From the NCBI GenBank assembly GCA_000964245.1, contig LANB01000001.1, positions 2,917,501 through 2,981,500 of the forward strand: DNA of 64,000 nucleotides, given 5' to 3'. The stretch comes from Cellvibrionaceae bacterium 1162T.S.0a.05. GTDB taxonomy: Bacteria > Pseudomonadota > Gammaproteobacteria > Pseudomonadales > Cellvibrionaceae. A model generated the notes under the pieces. It saw only the letters and a list, made by a program, of their open reading frames with translations. It was not told the DNA's origin and ran no database searches. Numbering within the stretch: the stretch's first letter is position 1; every line of letters starts with the position of its first letter. A program made the translations under genes and the position numbers. Positions 28,819 through 38,256 of this stretch are shown piece after piece.

Positions 28819-30744
28819 TTATTTGCCTGACAGTTCAAAAGCGATGCGCTTTTTCTGAAGATCGCAGGACGCTAATCTCACTTTTACGGTATCGCCAATT
28901 TTCCAGACCTGGTCTCCCGCTGTCATGGTCAGGCGTTTGGCATCAAAACTTTTCTCGGTCTTCTTATCGAAAAGTACAAAGCCATCAATACCATTTTCTG
29001 CAAAGCGAGCGCCAAACCCCTGGGGAGTAACGATGCGGATTTGCGCCTCTGCTTCCATTCCAATCAAGGTTTTAGCGTATTCTACGATCAAGGTCTGCCG
29101 CAGCTCGCGATCTGCCTGTCGACCGTTTTGTATACTCTCGTTCAGCTTTTCGAGGCGTTCATCGTCCATCACTGGAAGCGTGCCATTTTCGAGAATTGCC
29201 GCAATACACCAGTGATTGAAAAGGTCTGCAAATCGGCGCAGGGGCGAACTTACCGTAGCGTAGTGCGCGAACCCCATACCGAAATGCGCTTCACTTTTAT
29301 TGGAAATTTTTGCGTTGTCAGACATGCGTCGGAGTGCAGGGAGCAGATAACGTTTATTTTCATTCGCCGACACGGTGCGCAATAAATCGCAATAGGTGTC
29401 GAGCTTTTCGATCTCTTCATCGGCCAATTCTTCTTCTTTAAGAAGCGCGCGAACTTCACCGATACGATCTGAACGGAAACCTTCGTGTGTCGTGTGTAAG
29501 CCAGTCTGGTGTTGGGCGAGTAAGTCACCAGCACAACAATTGACTAGTAACATGCATTCTTCAACAAGCAAATGGGCGATCGTTTTCTTGCGAGGCACAA
29601 TCGCGGCGATTTTGCCTTTGTCGTCGAGCTGCAGGGAATAATCATTCTGGTCGTCGCCCACCAGGTTTTCCTGCTGCCGCAGCGCGTTTCTCGTTTGTGC
29701 AAATGCTTGCAAGGTTTGTAGTTGTTTGAATATGTCGGCAGGCAACTCGGTACAGTTTCCGCTTTCAAGCCAGTCGGCCAGGTTTTCGTAGCTCAACTTG
29801 TGACGCGATTGCACCAAGGCAAACTGAAAGTCGTATTGACTGACTTTGGTTGTTTCGTCCAGTTCGATTGAGCAGACCAGTGCTGGTCTCTTTTCGCCCG
29901 CTTGCAGGGAAAAAACTGTATTCGCCAGCTCGTCATCGAGCATGGGCAGCACACCACCATTGAGATACAGGGTTTGTGCTTTGCGTTCTGCATGTTGCGC
30001 GAGTGCAGAATCCAGTGCAATAAAACTTGAGGGGTCAGCAATGGCAACAAAAAGTGTGTAGCCATTTTCAGTTTTTTGAATTGCGAGGGCATCATCCATG
30101 TCGCGCGTCGTCGCCGCGTCAATGGTGACAAAATCCAGGTCTTCCAGTGAAGGTCTTGAAAGTTTCGATAAGTCACTCGCGTTTTCGCGAATCTGTTTCA
30201 GTTGTTCTTCGGTCTTTCTGGCGAGTGGTAAATTGAGTGCATATTTTGCACAGGTAAAACGGAAGTCGTACCAGGCTTCATCTTCCTTGCCGATAATATC
30301 GAGAACTTTGGCCTGGGCTTTTGCGTCTTTCCAGGGGTGTTGGGTCACGCGGGCAACAACAATTTGCCCTTCCTGTGCGCCCATGCGCGCTTTGGGTGGA
30401 ACAAAAATCCAGCGGTTAACATGTGCATCAACCGGTTCAACAAAATGGGCATTTCCCTTGGTGCGGTAACGGCCAACGAAGCGCTGTAAGTCGGAACGAA
30501 TTAACTTTTCCAATTTCGCTTCAATTTTTCCTTCCGCGTTGGTCAGTACTTCAATCTTTACCAAATCGCCAGGTAACACATGTTGCATCTTTTCCGGTGT
30601 GACGTACGCGTCGCGACCATCTTCGAGACGAACGAAACCAAAACGGCCCGTGGTGCTGGCGACTGTGCCGGTGGCAAATTCTCGAGCTGCGTGAATTTCG
30701 GCTTTGAGTTTGGATAGCTGGGAAAGGGTATTTTTATCTAGCAT
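28819..30744 (-). CDS. rnb: Exoribonuclease II (RNase II)
   Basis: A 641-residue 3'-5' exoribonuclease, the length of E. coli RNase II (644) rather than RNase R (over 800). It has N-terminal cold-shock/OB regions (GTVASTTGRFGFVRLEDGRD). The RNB catalytic domain (about 195-530) has the acidic metal-binding cluster DAATTRDMDDALAI near 204-217 and the late HYATVSSPLRRFADL. A C-terminal S1 domain (about 555-640) follows. It degrades single-stranded RNA to nucleoside monophosphates during mRNA decay. The ATG has an AGGA site five bases upstream. It is convergent with the FHA gene and divergent from the aspartoacylase-like gene. Confidence 0.94.
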   Translation of the reverse strand: MLDKNTLSQLSKLKAEIHAAREFATGTVASTTGRFGFVRLEDGRDAYVTPEKMQHVLPGDLVKIEVLTNAEGKIEAKLEKLIRSDLQRFVGRYRTKGNAHFVEPVDAHVNRWIFVPPKARMGAQEGQIVVARVTQHPWKDAKAQAKVLDIIGKEDEAWYDFRFTCAKYALNLPLARKTEEQLKQIRENASDLSKLSRPSLEDLDFVTIDAATTRDMDDALAIQKTENGYTLFVAIADPSSFIALDSALAQHAERKAQTLYLNGGVLPMLDDELANTVFSLQAGEKRPALVCSIELDETTKVSQYDFQFALVQSRHKLSYENLADWLESGNCTELPADIFKQLQTLQAFAQTRNALRQQENLVGDDQNDYSLQLDDKGKIAAIVPRKKTIAHLLVEECMLLVNCCAGDLLAQHQTGLHTTHEGFRSDRIGEVRALLKEEELADEEIEKLDTYCDLLRTVSANENKRYLLPALRRMSDNAKISNKSEAHFGMGFAHYATVSSPLRRFADLFNHWCIAAILENGTLPVMDDERLEKLNESIQNGRQADRELRQTLIVEYAKTLIGMEAEAQIRIVTPQGFGARFAENGIDGFVLFDKKTEKSFDAKRLTMTAGDQVWKIGDTVKVRLASCDLQKKRIAFELSGK

Positions 30745-30836
30745 GGGTCCTGAAAAATTGCTGCTAACGCGGGCTGGGGATTCTATCAGATATCGGTGAA
30801 TGCGTGCGTATCGTCGACACGATTGCTAAGCCGAAA

Positions 30837-30869
30837 GTGTAAATGGTTCTTCTGCGAGACCATTTGCAC
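30837..30869. promoter_or_regulatory. Hairpin in the rnb upstream region
   Basis: GTGTAAATGGT and ACCATTTGCAC form an 11-base stem with one T-G mismatch around an 11-base loop, followed on the plus strand by GCAGTTTTT. It lies in the 182-base divergent region between rnb and the aspartoacylase-like gene. It could be a weak terminator or attenuator on the plus strand, or a leader structure. Confidence 0.35.
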
Positions 30870-30926
30870 GCAGTTTTTAACCCATTCAGGCTAGAATAGG
30901 GGAATTAAATTATTCACGGTTAGTGT

Positions 30927-32525
30927 ATGAGACGAAATTCATTTGCCTTGTTGTGCGCCTTGTTCATCGTTGCTCCTCTGAATGCGCAAGACAATGAGCC
31001 TCTTGTTGGTGCAGAGCCCCCTGCAAGCCTGAGCGACGGTGCCTTGTTGCTGGACGAGTTGGACCCGCAAGCCAGCCCGCAGGAAAGTCTGCCTGTTGCA
31101 GAAAATGTTGATCTCAAGGACGTTGTGAAAGACGAAGAACTTGGGGCAATTGCGGAAGGAAGTGCGCCCCTTGAATCAGCTGAAACAACGGCGGTAGAAA
31201 ATAAACAAACACCAACAAACACCCGCCCCCTCGGCGAGCTTCCCGCTGTAAACGCGGTTGCGCCAGTTGATGACGAGAGTGCTGAGAAGCCGGCTAAAGA
31301 AAATCTTGACGCCGCCACAGAGAAGCCGTTGAGCGCGATTTCAGTTGCAGGTCCCGAAGGCGAGCAGCGCCAGGATAACACTGCCGAAACGGCGACCAAA
31401 GTGAATCTGTCTCCGGATTTTAAAGCACAAAACTCCCTGAAATTACTATCCAGTGAAGTGCTACCAGGCACTTCCGCGCGGCTTGCCTGGGAACCGAGCG
31501 TTTCATTTATGGGTATTTCAGCGCCCACAGCGGTGTTAGTGGTCAATGGGGTTCGCGAAGGGCCAACCTTGTGTTTGACCTCGGCGGTACACGGCGATGA
31601 GCTGAACGGTATCGAAGTGGTACGGCATATTCTCTATAACATCGACCCCCAGCAACTCAGCGGAGCGATCATTGGCGTGCCCATTGTGAATCTGCAGGGT
31701 TTTCGCCGCTCTTCTCGCTACTTGCCCGACCGGCGGGACATGAATCGCTATTTTCCCGGAAACCCGAACGGCAGCGCAGCCTCACGTATCGCGTTTTCCT
31801 TCTTCGATGAGGTGGTGCGCCACTGTGATTTGTTGGTTGATATTCATACAGGTTCGTTCAAGCGCACCAACCTTCCGCAACTTCGGGCAGATTTGGCCTA
31901 CAAAAAGGTCGCTGACCTGGCGGGGAAAATGGGGGCCATTGTGGTGGTTCAAAGTCGGGGGCATGCAGGCAGTTTGCGGCGCGCTGCGGTTGAATACGGC
32001 GTCCCCGCCGTGACCCTTGAAGCCGGTGAACCACATATTCTCGATAAACAGGTAGTCAGTTCCGGTATCAAGAGTATTCAAACCCTGTTACATGCGGAAG
32101 GGATGGCGAAAACGCTGGCATTCTGGGAATTGCGGCGCGGCCCGGTCTACTACAAATCCCGTTGGGTGCGCTCGGTGAACGGTGGAATTTTGTTTAGTGA
32201 TGTTGCTTTGGGCGCCAATGTTAAGGTAGGCGATGTGCTTGGTACGGTCACCGACCCCATTACCAATCTCAGTACCGATATCGTCTCCCCGCATAATGGC
32301 AAGGTGATTGGTATGGCCTTGAATCAGGTGCTTTACCCAGGCTACGCCGCCTACCACATTGGCTTACAGGCACCGGCAGAAGAAGCGGCTGAGGATATTA
32401 TTGAACCCGAAGCAACATCGACACTTGAGATGAGTGAAGATGACAGCGACAACGTTGAAGAGACCCAGCGTGAACAGGAAAGCGAAGCGGTTATGGAAGT
32501 CCAGATACTGGAGGATTCAGAGTAA
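30927..32525 (+). CDS. Secreted succinylglutamate desuccinylase/aspartoacylase-like protein
   Basis: A 532-residue protein with a signal peptide (cleavage after LNAQ near residue 21). A long acidic, low-complexity linker (about 22-150) and an M14-like zinc-hydrolase domain of the AstE/AspA family (about 165-490) follow. The zinc ligands are visible: H-x-x-E in SAVHGDELNG (His222, Glu225) and the later His in LVDIHTGS. RDMNRYFPGNPNGS matches the substrate-binding region. The C-terminal part (KVGDVLGTVTD, IVSPHNGKVIGM) forms the usual small beta-barrel cap, then an acidic tail. Family members cleave amide bonds of acylated amino acids; an exported version with a long acidic linker suggests a periplasmic or surface substrate, not known. 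Confidence 0.88.
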   Translation: MRRNSFALLCALFIVAPLNAQDNEPLVGAEPPASLSDGALLLDELDPQASPQESLPVAENVDLKDVVKDEELGAIAEGSAPLESAETTAVENKQTPTNTRPLGELPAVNAVAPVDDESAEKPAKENLDAATEKPLSAISVAGPEGEQRQDNTAETATKVNLSPDFKAQNSLKLLSSEVLPGTSARLAWEPSVSFMGISAPTAVLVVNGVREGPTLCLTSAVHGDELNGIEVVRHILYNIDPQQLSGAIIGVPIVNLQGFRRSSRYLPDRRDMNRYFPGNPNGSAASRIAFSFFDEVVRHCDLLVDIHTGSFKRTNLPQLRADLAYKKVADLAGKMGAIVVVQSRGHAGSLRRAAVEYGVPAVTLEAGEPHILDKQVVSSGIKSIQTLLHAEGMAKTLAFWELRRGPVYYKSRWVRSVNGGILFSDVALGANVKVGDVLGTVTDPITNLSTDIVSPHNGKVIGMALNQVLYPGYAAYHIGLQAPAEEAAEDIIEPEATSTLEMSEDDSDNVEETQREQESEAVMEVQILEDSE

Positions 32526-32533
32526 GGGAGCGC

Positions 32534-32995
32534 TTACTGAGCGCCCCCGTAACCAAGCTGGCGCCAGGCTTCGTATACCAGAACGGAGGCTGCATTGGAC
32601 AAATTCATACTGCGGCTCTTTGCCAACATCGGGATACGCAGCACCTGATCACCCATCGCTTCGAGGATATCCCCCGGTAAGCCCCGTGTTTCCGGCCCGA
32701 ATACCAAATAATCCCCTTCAGAAAATTGAACCTCGCTGTGCCATCGTTTTCCCTTCGTTGAAATCGCCCACATTCTTGCTGGCTTTACCGTTTTAAGAAA
32801 TGCCTGCCAGCTGGCATGCCGCTTTATATGTTGCCATTCCCCATAGTCGAGCCCTGCTCGCCGCAGGCGTTTGTCGTCCAATTCGAATCCCAAAGGCTCA
32901 ATGACGTGTAATTGCCCGCCAGTATTGGCGCATAAACGAATAATGTTGCCGGTATTGGGCGGGATCTCAGGCTCATACAGAACAACATTGAACAT
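32534..32995 (-). CDS. trmL: tRNA (cytidine(34)-2'-O)-methyltransferase TrmL
   Basis: A 153-residue SPOUT-fold enzyme that methylates the ribose at the wobble position of certain leucine tRNAs. It matches the family over its whole length: [20 protein letters not shown] and the C-terminal trefoil-knot SAM site ([30 protein letters not shown]). Length is near that of E. coli TrmL (157). It is convergent with the aspartoacylase-like gene, eight bases apart, and divergent from the MSHA operon; a GGAG lies about 11 bases before its ATG. Confidence 0.96.
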   Translation of the reverse strand: MFNVVLYEPEIPPNTGNIIRLCANTGGQLHVIEPLGFELDDKRLRRAGLDYGEWQHIKRHASWQAFLKTVKPARMWAISTKGKRWHSEVQFSEGDYLVFGPETRGLPGDILEAMGDQVLRIPMLAKSRSMNLSNAASVLVYEAWRQLGYGGAQ

Positions 32996-33114
32996 ATTTT
33001 AAAAACTCCAGGGGCAAGTGAGGGGGGCTGACTATACTAAATTTTAAGGAATAGCTGCCGATTATATTCAACAAAGCTATGCCCGAAAGCGTTGGGCAAA
33101 CCAGGAGAAGGCAT

Positions 33115-34047
33115 TTGAATTGGCTTGGCAAGTTTAAACGAAGCAGAGGTGTACTCGGTATTGAGCGTCAACAAGAGGGCTTAACACTGGCTGCGCGTGA
33201 CGAGCTGGGAACACTGCGCTTGCTTGCTGCGTGCTCGGCAAGTTACGAGGGCGCAGAGGAAAAGCCTGACGAATTCAGCTTTCTTGAAGACTATGTCGAT
33301 CGATTTTCCTTGCAAGGGCAACACTGCCATCTTGTTTTACCTGCCAAACAATATCAACTTTTACTGGTTGAGGCGCCAGAAGTCCCAGAGGAAGAAATGC
33401 GCGAAGCGCTGCGATGGCGCGTCAAGGATTTAATTGCCCAGCCCCTGGAAGACGTTTGCCTCGATGTTTTTGCCCTTCCTGAAAATGGTACTCGCGCCAA
33501 ACGCATGGTTTACGTAGTCGTCAGTAGCAAGTCCTATATTCAGAGTTGCGTTGACCTCGTGCGTCAGGCCGGCCTGAACCTTAAAAGTATCGATATTTCT
33601 GAATTGGCTCTGCGCAATATCAGCTTACAGAAGGAAGAGGGCAAAGCTGGTGGCCGAGGCTTGGCCTTTATCAAGGTTCACGCTGGTGCAGGCAACGTGT
33701 GTTTATACCAGGAAGGAAACCTGTATCTCTCACGTGCCTTTCAAGTGAATTACAAAGGCGGCTTGCTGGATGATTTACCGTTAGACGCACTGGGGCTTGA
33801 AGTCCAGCGTTCGCTAGATTATTACGAAAGACAAATGGGGCAGCGCCCACCGGCAGCCTTATATTTTTTTGGTGAGAATGTCAGCTCCGACAAACTTGAT
33901 GAAAACTTCAAGCGCGCCTTACCAGGAAAAGTTGATGTGCTCGAATTGGATGAAAACCTTGAAGAAGGTGACAACCTGCCAATGGATATGTTGGCGCCAT
34001 GCATGGGAGCCATAGGTGCAAGCTTACGAGGGAGCGTTAGCATTTGA
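33115..34047 (+). CDS. mshI: MSHA pilus biogenesis protein MshI (PilM-like)
   Basis: The first gene of the MSHA operon, about 310 residues, with an actin-like PilM/GspL-type fold (GVLGIERQQEG start, VYVVVSSKSYIQSCVDLVRQ, LEVQRSLDYYERQ). It is expected to form the cytoplasmic face of the inner-membrane assembly platform. I prefer the TTG start at 33115: it has AGGAG seven bases upstream, and the protein then begins MNWLGKFKRSRGV as MshI proteins do. An ATG at 33079 is in frame but lacks a ribosome site. TATACT at 33033-33038 could be the -10 box of the operon promoter; I see no clear -35. Confidence 0.9.
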   Translation: MNWLGKFKRSRGVLGIERQQEGLTLAARDELGTLRLLAACSASYEGAEEKPDEFSFLEDYVDRFSLQGQHCHLVLPAKQYQLLLVEAPEVPEEEMREALRWRVKDLIAQPLEDVCLDVFALPENGTRAKRMVYVVVSSKSYIQSCVDLVRQAGLNLKSIDISELALRNISLQKEEGKAGGRGLAFIKVHAGAGNVCLYQEGNLYLSRAFQVNYKGGLLDDLPLDALGLEVQRSLDYYERQMGQRPPAALYFFGENVSSDKLDENFKRALPGKVDVLELDENLEEGDNLPMDMLAPCMGAIGASLRGSVSI

Positions 34048-34652
34048 TGCAAGAGATCAATTTATACCAGAAAGAGTTTCAACCTCAAAAACTCGCTTTT
34101 AGTGCAAACATGGCGCTGTTTAGTGCTCTGGGTTTGGTGGTGTTATTCGTTTTCTTACAATTGCTTATTAACAATGCAATGCAAAAATTACGCGTCAATG
34201 TGGAAGCACTTGAAAACCAACGGGTTGCAACAGCAGAACGTGTTTTAAAAATAAAAAGCGAAGGATTAAAAAGTAACGCCGTTCTGCTTGATAAACGCAT
34301 TGAAGAACTGCGTGGTCAGCTGGATGAAAGAAAAAAACTCGGTCAAATCATCGAATGGCAGAACCTTGGCAATGAGGAAGGCTTTGCCGCGACACTTGAA
34401 AGTCTTGCTCGTCATTCTTCCCCCGAATTTGCTCTCGACCGAATTCGAATCAGTTCTGGGGGTAAGCTGCTTGAATTGCAGGGGTACACACGTCAGGAAC
34501 AGTCGGTTCCCCTGTATCTTCAAAATTTACAAGCAGAAGAGAATTTGAGTGGTACGCGATTTGGTCTGTTGAGTATGGCCAACGACAAACCCTACAAACG
34601 TTTTTCGCTCGGGTTTGAAACGCTCTATGAAGTGGCGGGAGACAATCAGTGA
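34047..34652 (+). CDS. PilN-like MSHA biogenesis protein (MshI2)
   Basis: A 201-residue bitopic protein with one membrane helix near residues 20-41, a coiled-coil (about 45-100) and a C-terminal ferredoxin-like PilN/GspL periplasmic domain (about 110-195). It occupies the PilN position and would bridge MshI and MshJ. The start overlaps the mshI stop codon (TGATG), indicating translational coupling. Sequence conservation in this family is low, so the call rests on size, topology and position. Confidence 0.83.
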   Translation: MQEINLYQKEFQPQKLAFSANMALFSALGLVVLFVFLQLLINNAMQKLRVNVEALENQRVATAERVLKIKSEGLKSNAVLLDKRIEELRGQLDERKKLGQIIEWQNLGNEEGFAATLESLARHSSPEFALDRIRISSGGKLLELQGYTRQEQSVPLYLQNLQAEENLSGTRFGLLSMANDKPYKRFSLGFETLYEVAGDNQ

Positions 34653-35374
34653 ATCAATTGATTGAGAAATGGAAGCTGCTTGAAGGTAAGCATAACGCGA
34701 GAAATACCCGCGAACGTGCACTGATTGTCGGTTCCGTGCTGTTGTGTATTTATTTGACTTGGGATTTTGGATTTTACCAACCGCAGGCTAAAACGCGTGA
34801 AGTTCTGGAGTTGCGATTGAGCGCTGCCAAAAGCGAGCTTGTAAAACTTAACGCTGAAGAAAAAGTGTTTAGTGATAGTTTGGCGAATGACCCGGCCGCA
34901 GCGAAGCGACGAGAGCTGTTGCGACTTGAAGAGGCCTTAAAAGTGCGGGATGAAGAGCTGCAAGCCTTGGCTGTGGGGTTGATTCCGGCTGAGAAGCTCC
35001 CGCGTGTACTTTATGAAATGCTGGATGAAAATGACAGGTTGCAATTTGTTGGAATGCATACCGCCGCTGCAAGAAAACTTCAGTTTGAGGGTGCAGCAGT
35101 GAATGATGAAAATAACGAAGACCTTCAGCAGAGTGAAGACAGTGAGCCCGTTGAAAATATTGGCGTGTTCAAGCATGCCGTTCGCGTAAGGTTTGAAGGT
35201 GATTTTCATGCGGTTTATGCCTATTTGAAAAAAATCGAAAAAATTCAATGGAAACTTTATTGGCAAATGCTTGATTACAAAGTGTTGAAGCATCCGAAGG
35301 CAAAAATTGAGTTAGAGGTTTTTACGTTGTCAACCGAAGAGGGCCTGTTAAGTGGTAATGCCAAGGCTCTGTAG
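34649..35374 (+). CDS. mshJ: MSHA biogenesis protein MshJ (PilO-like)
   Basis: A 241-residue bitopic inner-membrane protein with a membrane helix near 24-43 (RALIVGSVLLCIYLTWDFGF), a coiled-coil (about 48-110) and a PilO/GspM-type periplasmic domain. The conserved end (VRVRFEGDFHAVYAYLKKIEKIQWKL) is broken here by nothing and resembles other MshJ proteins. A linker around 145-165 is strongly acidic. The start codon is GTG, overlapping the previous stop. It probably pairs with the PilN-like protein to align the secretin and the platform. Confidence 0.85.
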   Translation: MNQLIEKWKLLEGKHNARNTRERALIVGSVLLCIYLTWDFGFYQPQAKTREVLELRLSAAKSELVKLNAEEKVFSDSLANDPAAAKRRELLRLEEALKVRDEELQALAVGLIPAEKLPRVLYEMLDENDRLQFVGMHTAAARKLQFEGAAVNDENNEDLQQSEDSEPVENIGVFKHAVRVRFEGDFHAVYAYLKKIEKIQWKLYWQMLDYKVLKHPKAKIELEVFTLSTEEGLLSGNAKAL

Positions 35375-35711
35375 CAGTGTGGTAAGTCGGATTGCAAGCC
35401 TGACAAGTGTATTGGGTTTGTTAATTCTGTTTGAATCGAATTCAGCGTTTGCGCAAGAGTCGGCTTTCAGGGATCCAACACAACCGCTCGGTGCCAGAGG
35501 GGTAGCCGTAAAGGATACTGCACTTGAATTGCAGGCAATTTATATACGCGCAGATCGCAAAGAGGCTGTGATTAACGGAAAATTATTGCAAGAAGGTGAC
35601 ATTGTGAATGGGGCTCGCGTTATTAAAATTGACGCCAAAGCGGTGATTTATTCGAAAGCAGGGCAGCAGCTTACTGCGCGATTAAGAAAAAGTATTTTGG
35701 AAAAAGAGTAA
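35358..35711 (+). CDS. mshK: MSHA biogenesis protein MshK (PilP-like)
   Basis: About 117 residues with a signal peptide (cleavage after SAFA near 31) and a small beta-rich domain. The motifs FRDPTQPLG, ALELQAIYIRADRKEAVING and LQEGDIVNGARVIKI are those of MshK/PilP-type proteins, which link the inner platform to the secretin. The ATG at 35358 overlaps the end of mshJ by 17 bases; a GTG six bases earlier is an alternative. Confidence 0.87.
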   Translation: MPRLCSSVVSRIASLTSVLGLLILFESNSAFAQESAFRDPTQPLGARGVAVKDTALELQAIYIRADRKEAVINGKLLQEGDIVNGARVIKIDAKAVIYSKAGQQLTARLRKSILEKE

Positions 35712-35737
35712 AAGGCAAGAATGCAAATGAGGTCAAT

Positions 35738-37378
35738 ATGTTAATTCAACGAGAAACAAAGCCTGGTCGTCCCAAGCTTGCGGGGCTGGCGGTCTTGTTG
35801 TTTATGGCAATACTGGCTTCGGCCTGTAGTCAGACACGCGAGGGACCTATCGCTATTGAACGTGCGATGGACGAACTTGTTGGAAATGAACCAAAGCCAG
35901 CCCCTGCGCCCGCGGAGATTACGGGTTTGTTGTTTCAGGGGCAAGCGGGACAAGTGCAAGAGCGGCAGCATCAGGAACGTTTTGATGTGTCGGTGAATAA
36001 CATTCCTGCGAGGACTTTCTTTCTGAGTCTGGTTGCCGACTCGGGTGTCAATGTGGTGGCCCATCCCGAAGTGTCGGGGCTTGTGTCACTTGAACTCAAG
36101 AATGTCACAGTTGACGAAGTGCTTGACGTAACGCGGGATGTTTACGGCTACCAATACAAATATGTTAATGGCATATATACGATATACCCGCGAAAAATCC
36201 GTACAGAAATTTTTCATATTAACTATCTTGATGTCGAGCGTAGTGGAAGCACCGATACCAATGTGCTTATCGGTGCGATTAGCTCAAAAAGCAGTAACGG
36301 ACAGGGCGGCCAACAAGCAGCTTCTTCGCAAAAAACCAACGAACAGGTTTCGGGTTCACGTGTCAAGACGGTGAACAAAACGAATTTCTGGAAATTGTTG
36401 CAGCAAACATTGGCAGCAATTGTTGGCGACGAGCAGGATGGGCGCACCGTCATTGTTAATCCGCAGGCGGGTCTCGTTGTTGTAAAAGCGATGCCGTCGG
36501 AAATTCATTCTGTTCGGCAATTTCTTGAAAAATCAGAATTGAGTGTGCGCCGCCAGGTGATTCTCGAGACCAAAATTCTGGAAGTAAAACTGTTCGATGG
36601 TTTCGAAGCTGGCGTTAACTGGAGTCAGATTCAGGGGCAACTGCATTACTCCAATAACGTGTCCAGTTATGAAAGCCCGGCCGATATACTGGATGTTGGT
36701 GCCGATGTAGGTGAAGTGTTCGCGTCGATATTCCGTGTTAACGATATCCAGGATTTGCTCTCACTTTTGGAAACCCAGGGCAGTGTGCAAGTCTTGTCAA
36801 GCCCACGGGTATCCACGGTGAATAATCAAAAAGCAGTTATCCGTGTGGGTTCCGATGAGTTTTTTGTGACGGGTATTTCCAGCAATCAAACGAGTACTGC
36901 GTCTTCGACAACAACGACACCAAATATTGAGCTAACGTCTTTCTTCAGCGGCATTTCGCTTGATGTTACCCCGCAGATTGCGGAAAACGGTGACGTGATT
37001 TTGCATGTCCATCCTATTGTGAGTGAAGTGGTTGACCAGATTAAGGACTTCACGGTCGGCGACGAAGAATTCTCCCTGCCAATGGCACTTCGAGATATCA
37101 GAGAGTCCGACAGTATTGTGCGCGCGCAAAGTGGCCAGGTTGTCGTACTTGGAGGATTGATGAAAGAAGCCATCAATGAAGTGACGAATAAAAAACCCTT
37201 GTTGGGTGATGTGCCCGGTTTAAATGCCTTGTTTCGCAGTAAGCAAAGCGGCTCAAGTAAATCCGAGTTGGTCATTCTGATGCGACCGGTCATTGTCGAT
37301 GAAGGCGATTGGCAACAGGACATCAATGCCAGCCGTTCGCGAATTAAAGAGTTATCCCGCTTATACAACTCGCGCTAG
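35738..37378 (+). CDS. mshL: MSHA outer-membrane secretin MshL
   Basis: A 546-residue secretin lipoprotein (lipobox LASAC, Cys30) that forms the outer-membrane gate for the pilus. Short STN/N0-like and N1 domains (about 75-150, 215-265) precede the secretin core (about 275-540). Core signatures are VQVLSSPRVSTVNNQKAVIRVG, interrupted here after 20 residues by the conserved DEFFV, and VVVLGGLMKEA followed by PLLGDVPGLNALFRSK. An insertion rich in Gly, Gln and Ser (about 185-205) is lineage-specific. It follows mshK by 26 bases. Confidence 0.95.
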   Translation: MLIQRETKPGRPKLAGLAVLLFMAILASACSQTREGPIAIERAMDELVGNEPKPAPAPAEITGLLFQGQAGQVQERQHQERFDVSVNNIPARTFFLSLVADSGVNVVAHPEVSGLVSLELKNVTVDEVLDVTRDVYGYQYKYVNGIYTIYPRKIRTEIFHINYLDVERSGSTDTNVLIGAISSKSSNGQGGQQAASSQKTNEQVSGSRVKTVNKTNFWKLLQQTLAAIVGDEQDGRTVIVNPQAGLVVVKAMPSEIHSVRQFLEKSELSVRRQVILETKILEVKLFDGFEAGVNWSQIQGQLHYSNNVSSYESPADILDVGADVGEVFASIFRVNDIQDLLSLLETQGSVQVLSSPRVSTVNNQKAVIRVGSDEFFVTGISSNQTSTASSTTTTPNIELTSFFSGISLDVTPQIAENGDVILHVHPIVSEVVDQIKDFTVGDEEFSLPMALRDIRESDSIVRAQSGQVVVLGGLMKEAINEVTNKKPLLGDVPGLNALFRSKQSGSSKSELVILMRPVIVDEGDWQQDINASRSRIKELSRLYNSR

Positions 37379-37387
37379 GAGGCGGTC

Positions 37388-38254
37388 ATGTACGAAAGAC
37401 ATTTCGGGTTCAGAGAGCCGCCTTTTTCACTCACGCCGGACACGGCGTTTTTTATCAATCAGCAAAGTCATAAAGCCGCGCTCAATACCATGTTGTTGGC
37501 TTTGCATCACAGCGAAGGTTTTATCAAAATTGTGGGTGAAGTCGGGACAGGTAAAACACTGCTCTGTCGAATTCTGCTTTCACGCCTTGGGCGTGACTAT
37601 GTCAGCGCATATATCCCCAACCCCTGGTTAAACCCCGAAGAACTCAAAGCTTTTGTCGCATCGGAAATTGGTGCAAAAACAAATTCCCACATGCCGGCGC
37701 ACGAATTGATGTCGGCCATTTATCGGCGTCTCATGCAGTTAAACCGCAATGGTCAACGCGTTATCTTGCTTGTGGATGAAGCGCAAGCAATGCCGCGAGA
37801 AACACTCGAATGTTTGCGCCTGTTAAGTAACCTGGAAACCGAAAAACGCAAATTGTTACAGATTATCCTGGTAGGTCAACCAGAGCTCGACAAAATCCTG
37901 AATCGCAATGATTTGCGACAGCTCAAACAGCGTATCGTATTTGCCGAGAATTTGCAGCCTATAAAAGGAAAGGCCATTACACGTTATGTGCGGCATCGTT
38001 TAGTGCAGGCAGGTTGTATGGATAATCAGTTTTTTTCAAACGCGGCACTCCGGTTACTTTCCAAGGGCTCTGGAGGTATTCCACGGCTGCTAAATATCCT
38101 CGCGCATAAATCCTTGCTTTGTGCCTATGGCAAAGGGCGAAAGCGCATCAATCTCTGGCATGTGGCAGCTGCAATCATGGATACCCATGAAAGCCACTGG
38201 TTAGCGCGGGTTTACGCCTGGAATTTTCGTCTTGCGTCAAAAGCCTGGAGCTAG
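37388..38254 (+). CDS. mshM: MSHA biogenesis ATPase MshM (ExeA-like AAA)
   Basis: A 288-residue AAA ATPase of the ExeA/GspA family without the peptidoglycan-binding tail. It starts MYERHFGFREPPFSLTPD, with Walker A GEVGTGKT at 50-57, Walker B VILLVDEAQ, and the sensor segment LLQIILVGQPEL. It resembles the ATPase half of GspA at 51490-53247, so the window contains two members of one family. It has a strong AGGAGG ribosome site. Confidence 0.93.
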   Translation: MYERHFGFREPPFSLTPDTAFFINQQSHKAALNTMLLALHHSEGFIKIVGEVGTGKTLLCRILLSRLGRDYVSAYIPNPWLNPEELKAFVASEIGAKTNSHMPAHELMSAIYRRLMQLNRNGQRVILLVDEAQAMPRETLECLRLLSNLETEKRKLLQIILVGQPELDKILNRNDLRQLKQRIVFAENLQPIKGKAITRYVRHRLVQAGCMDNQFFSNAALRLLSKGSGGIPRLLNILAHKSLLCAYGKGRKRINLWHVAAAIMDTHESHWLARVYAWNFRLASKAWS

Positions 38255-38256
38255 CC

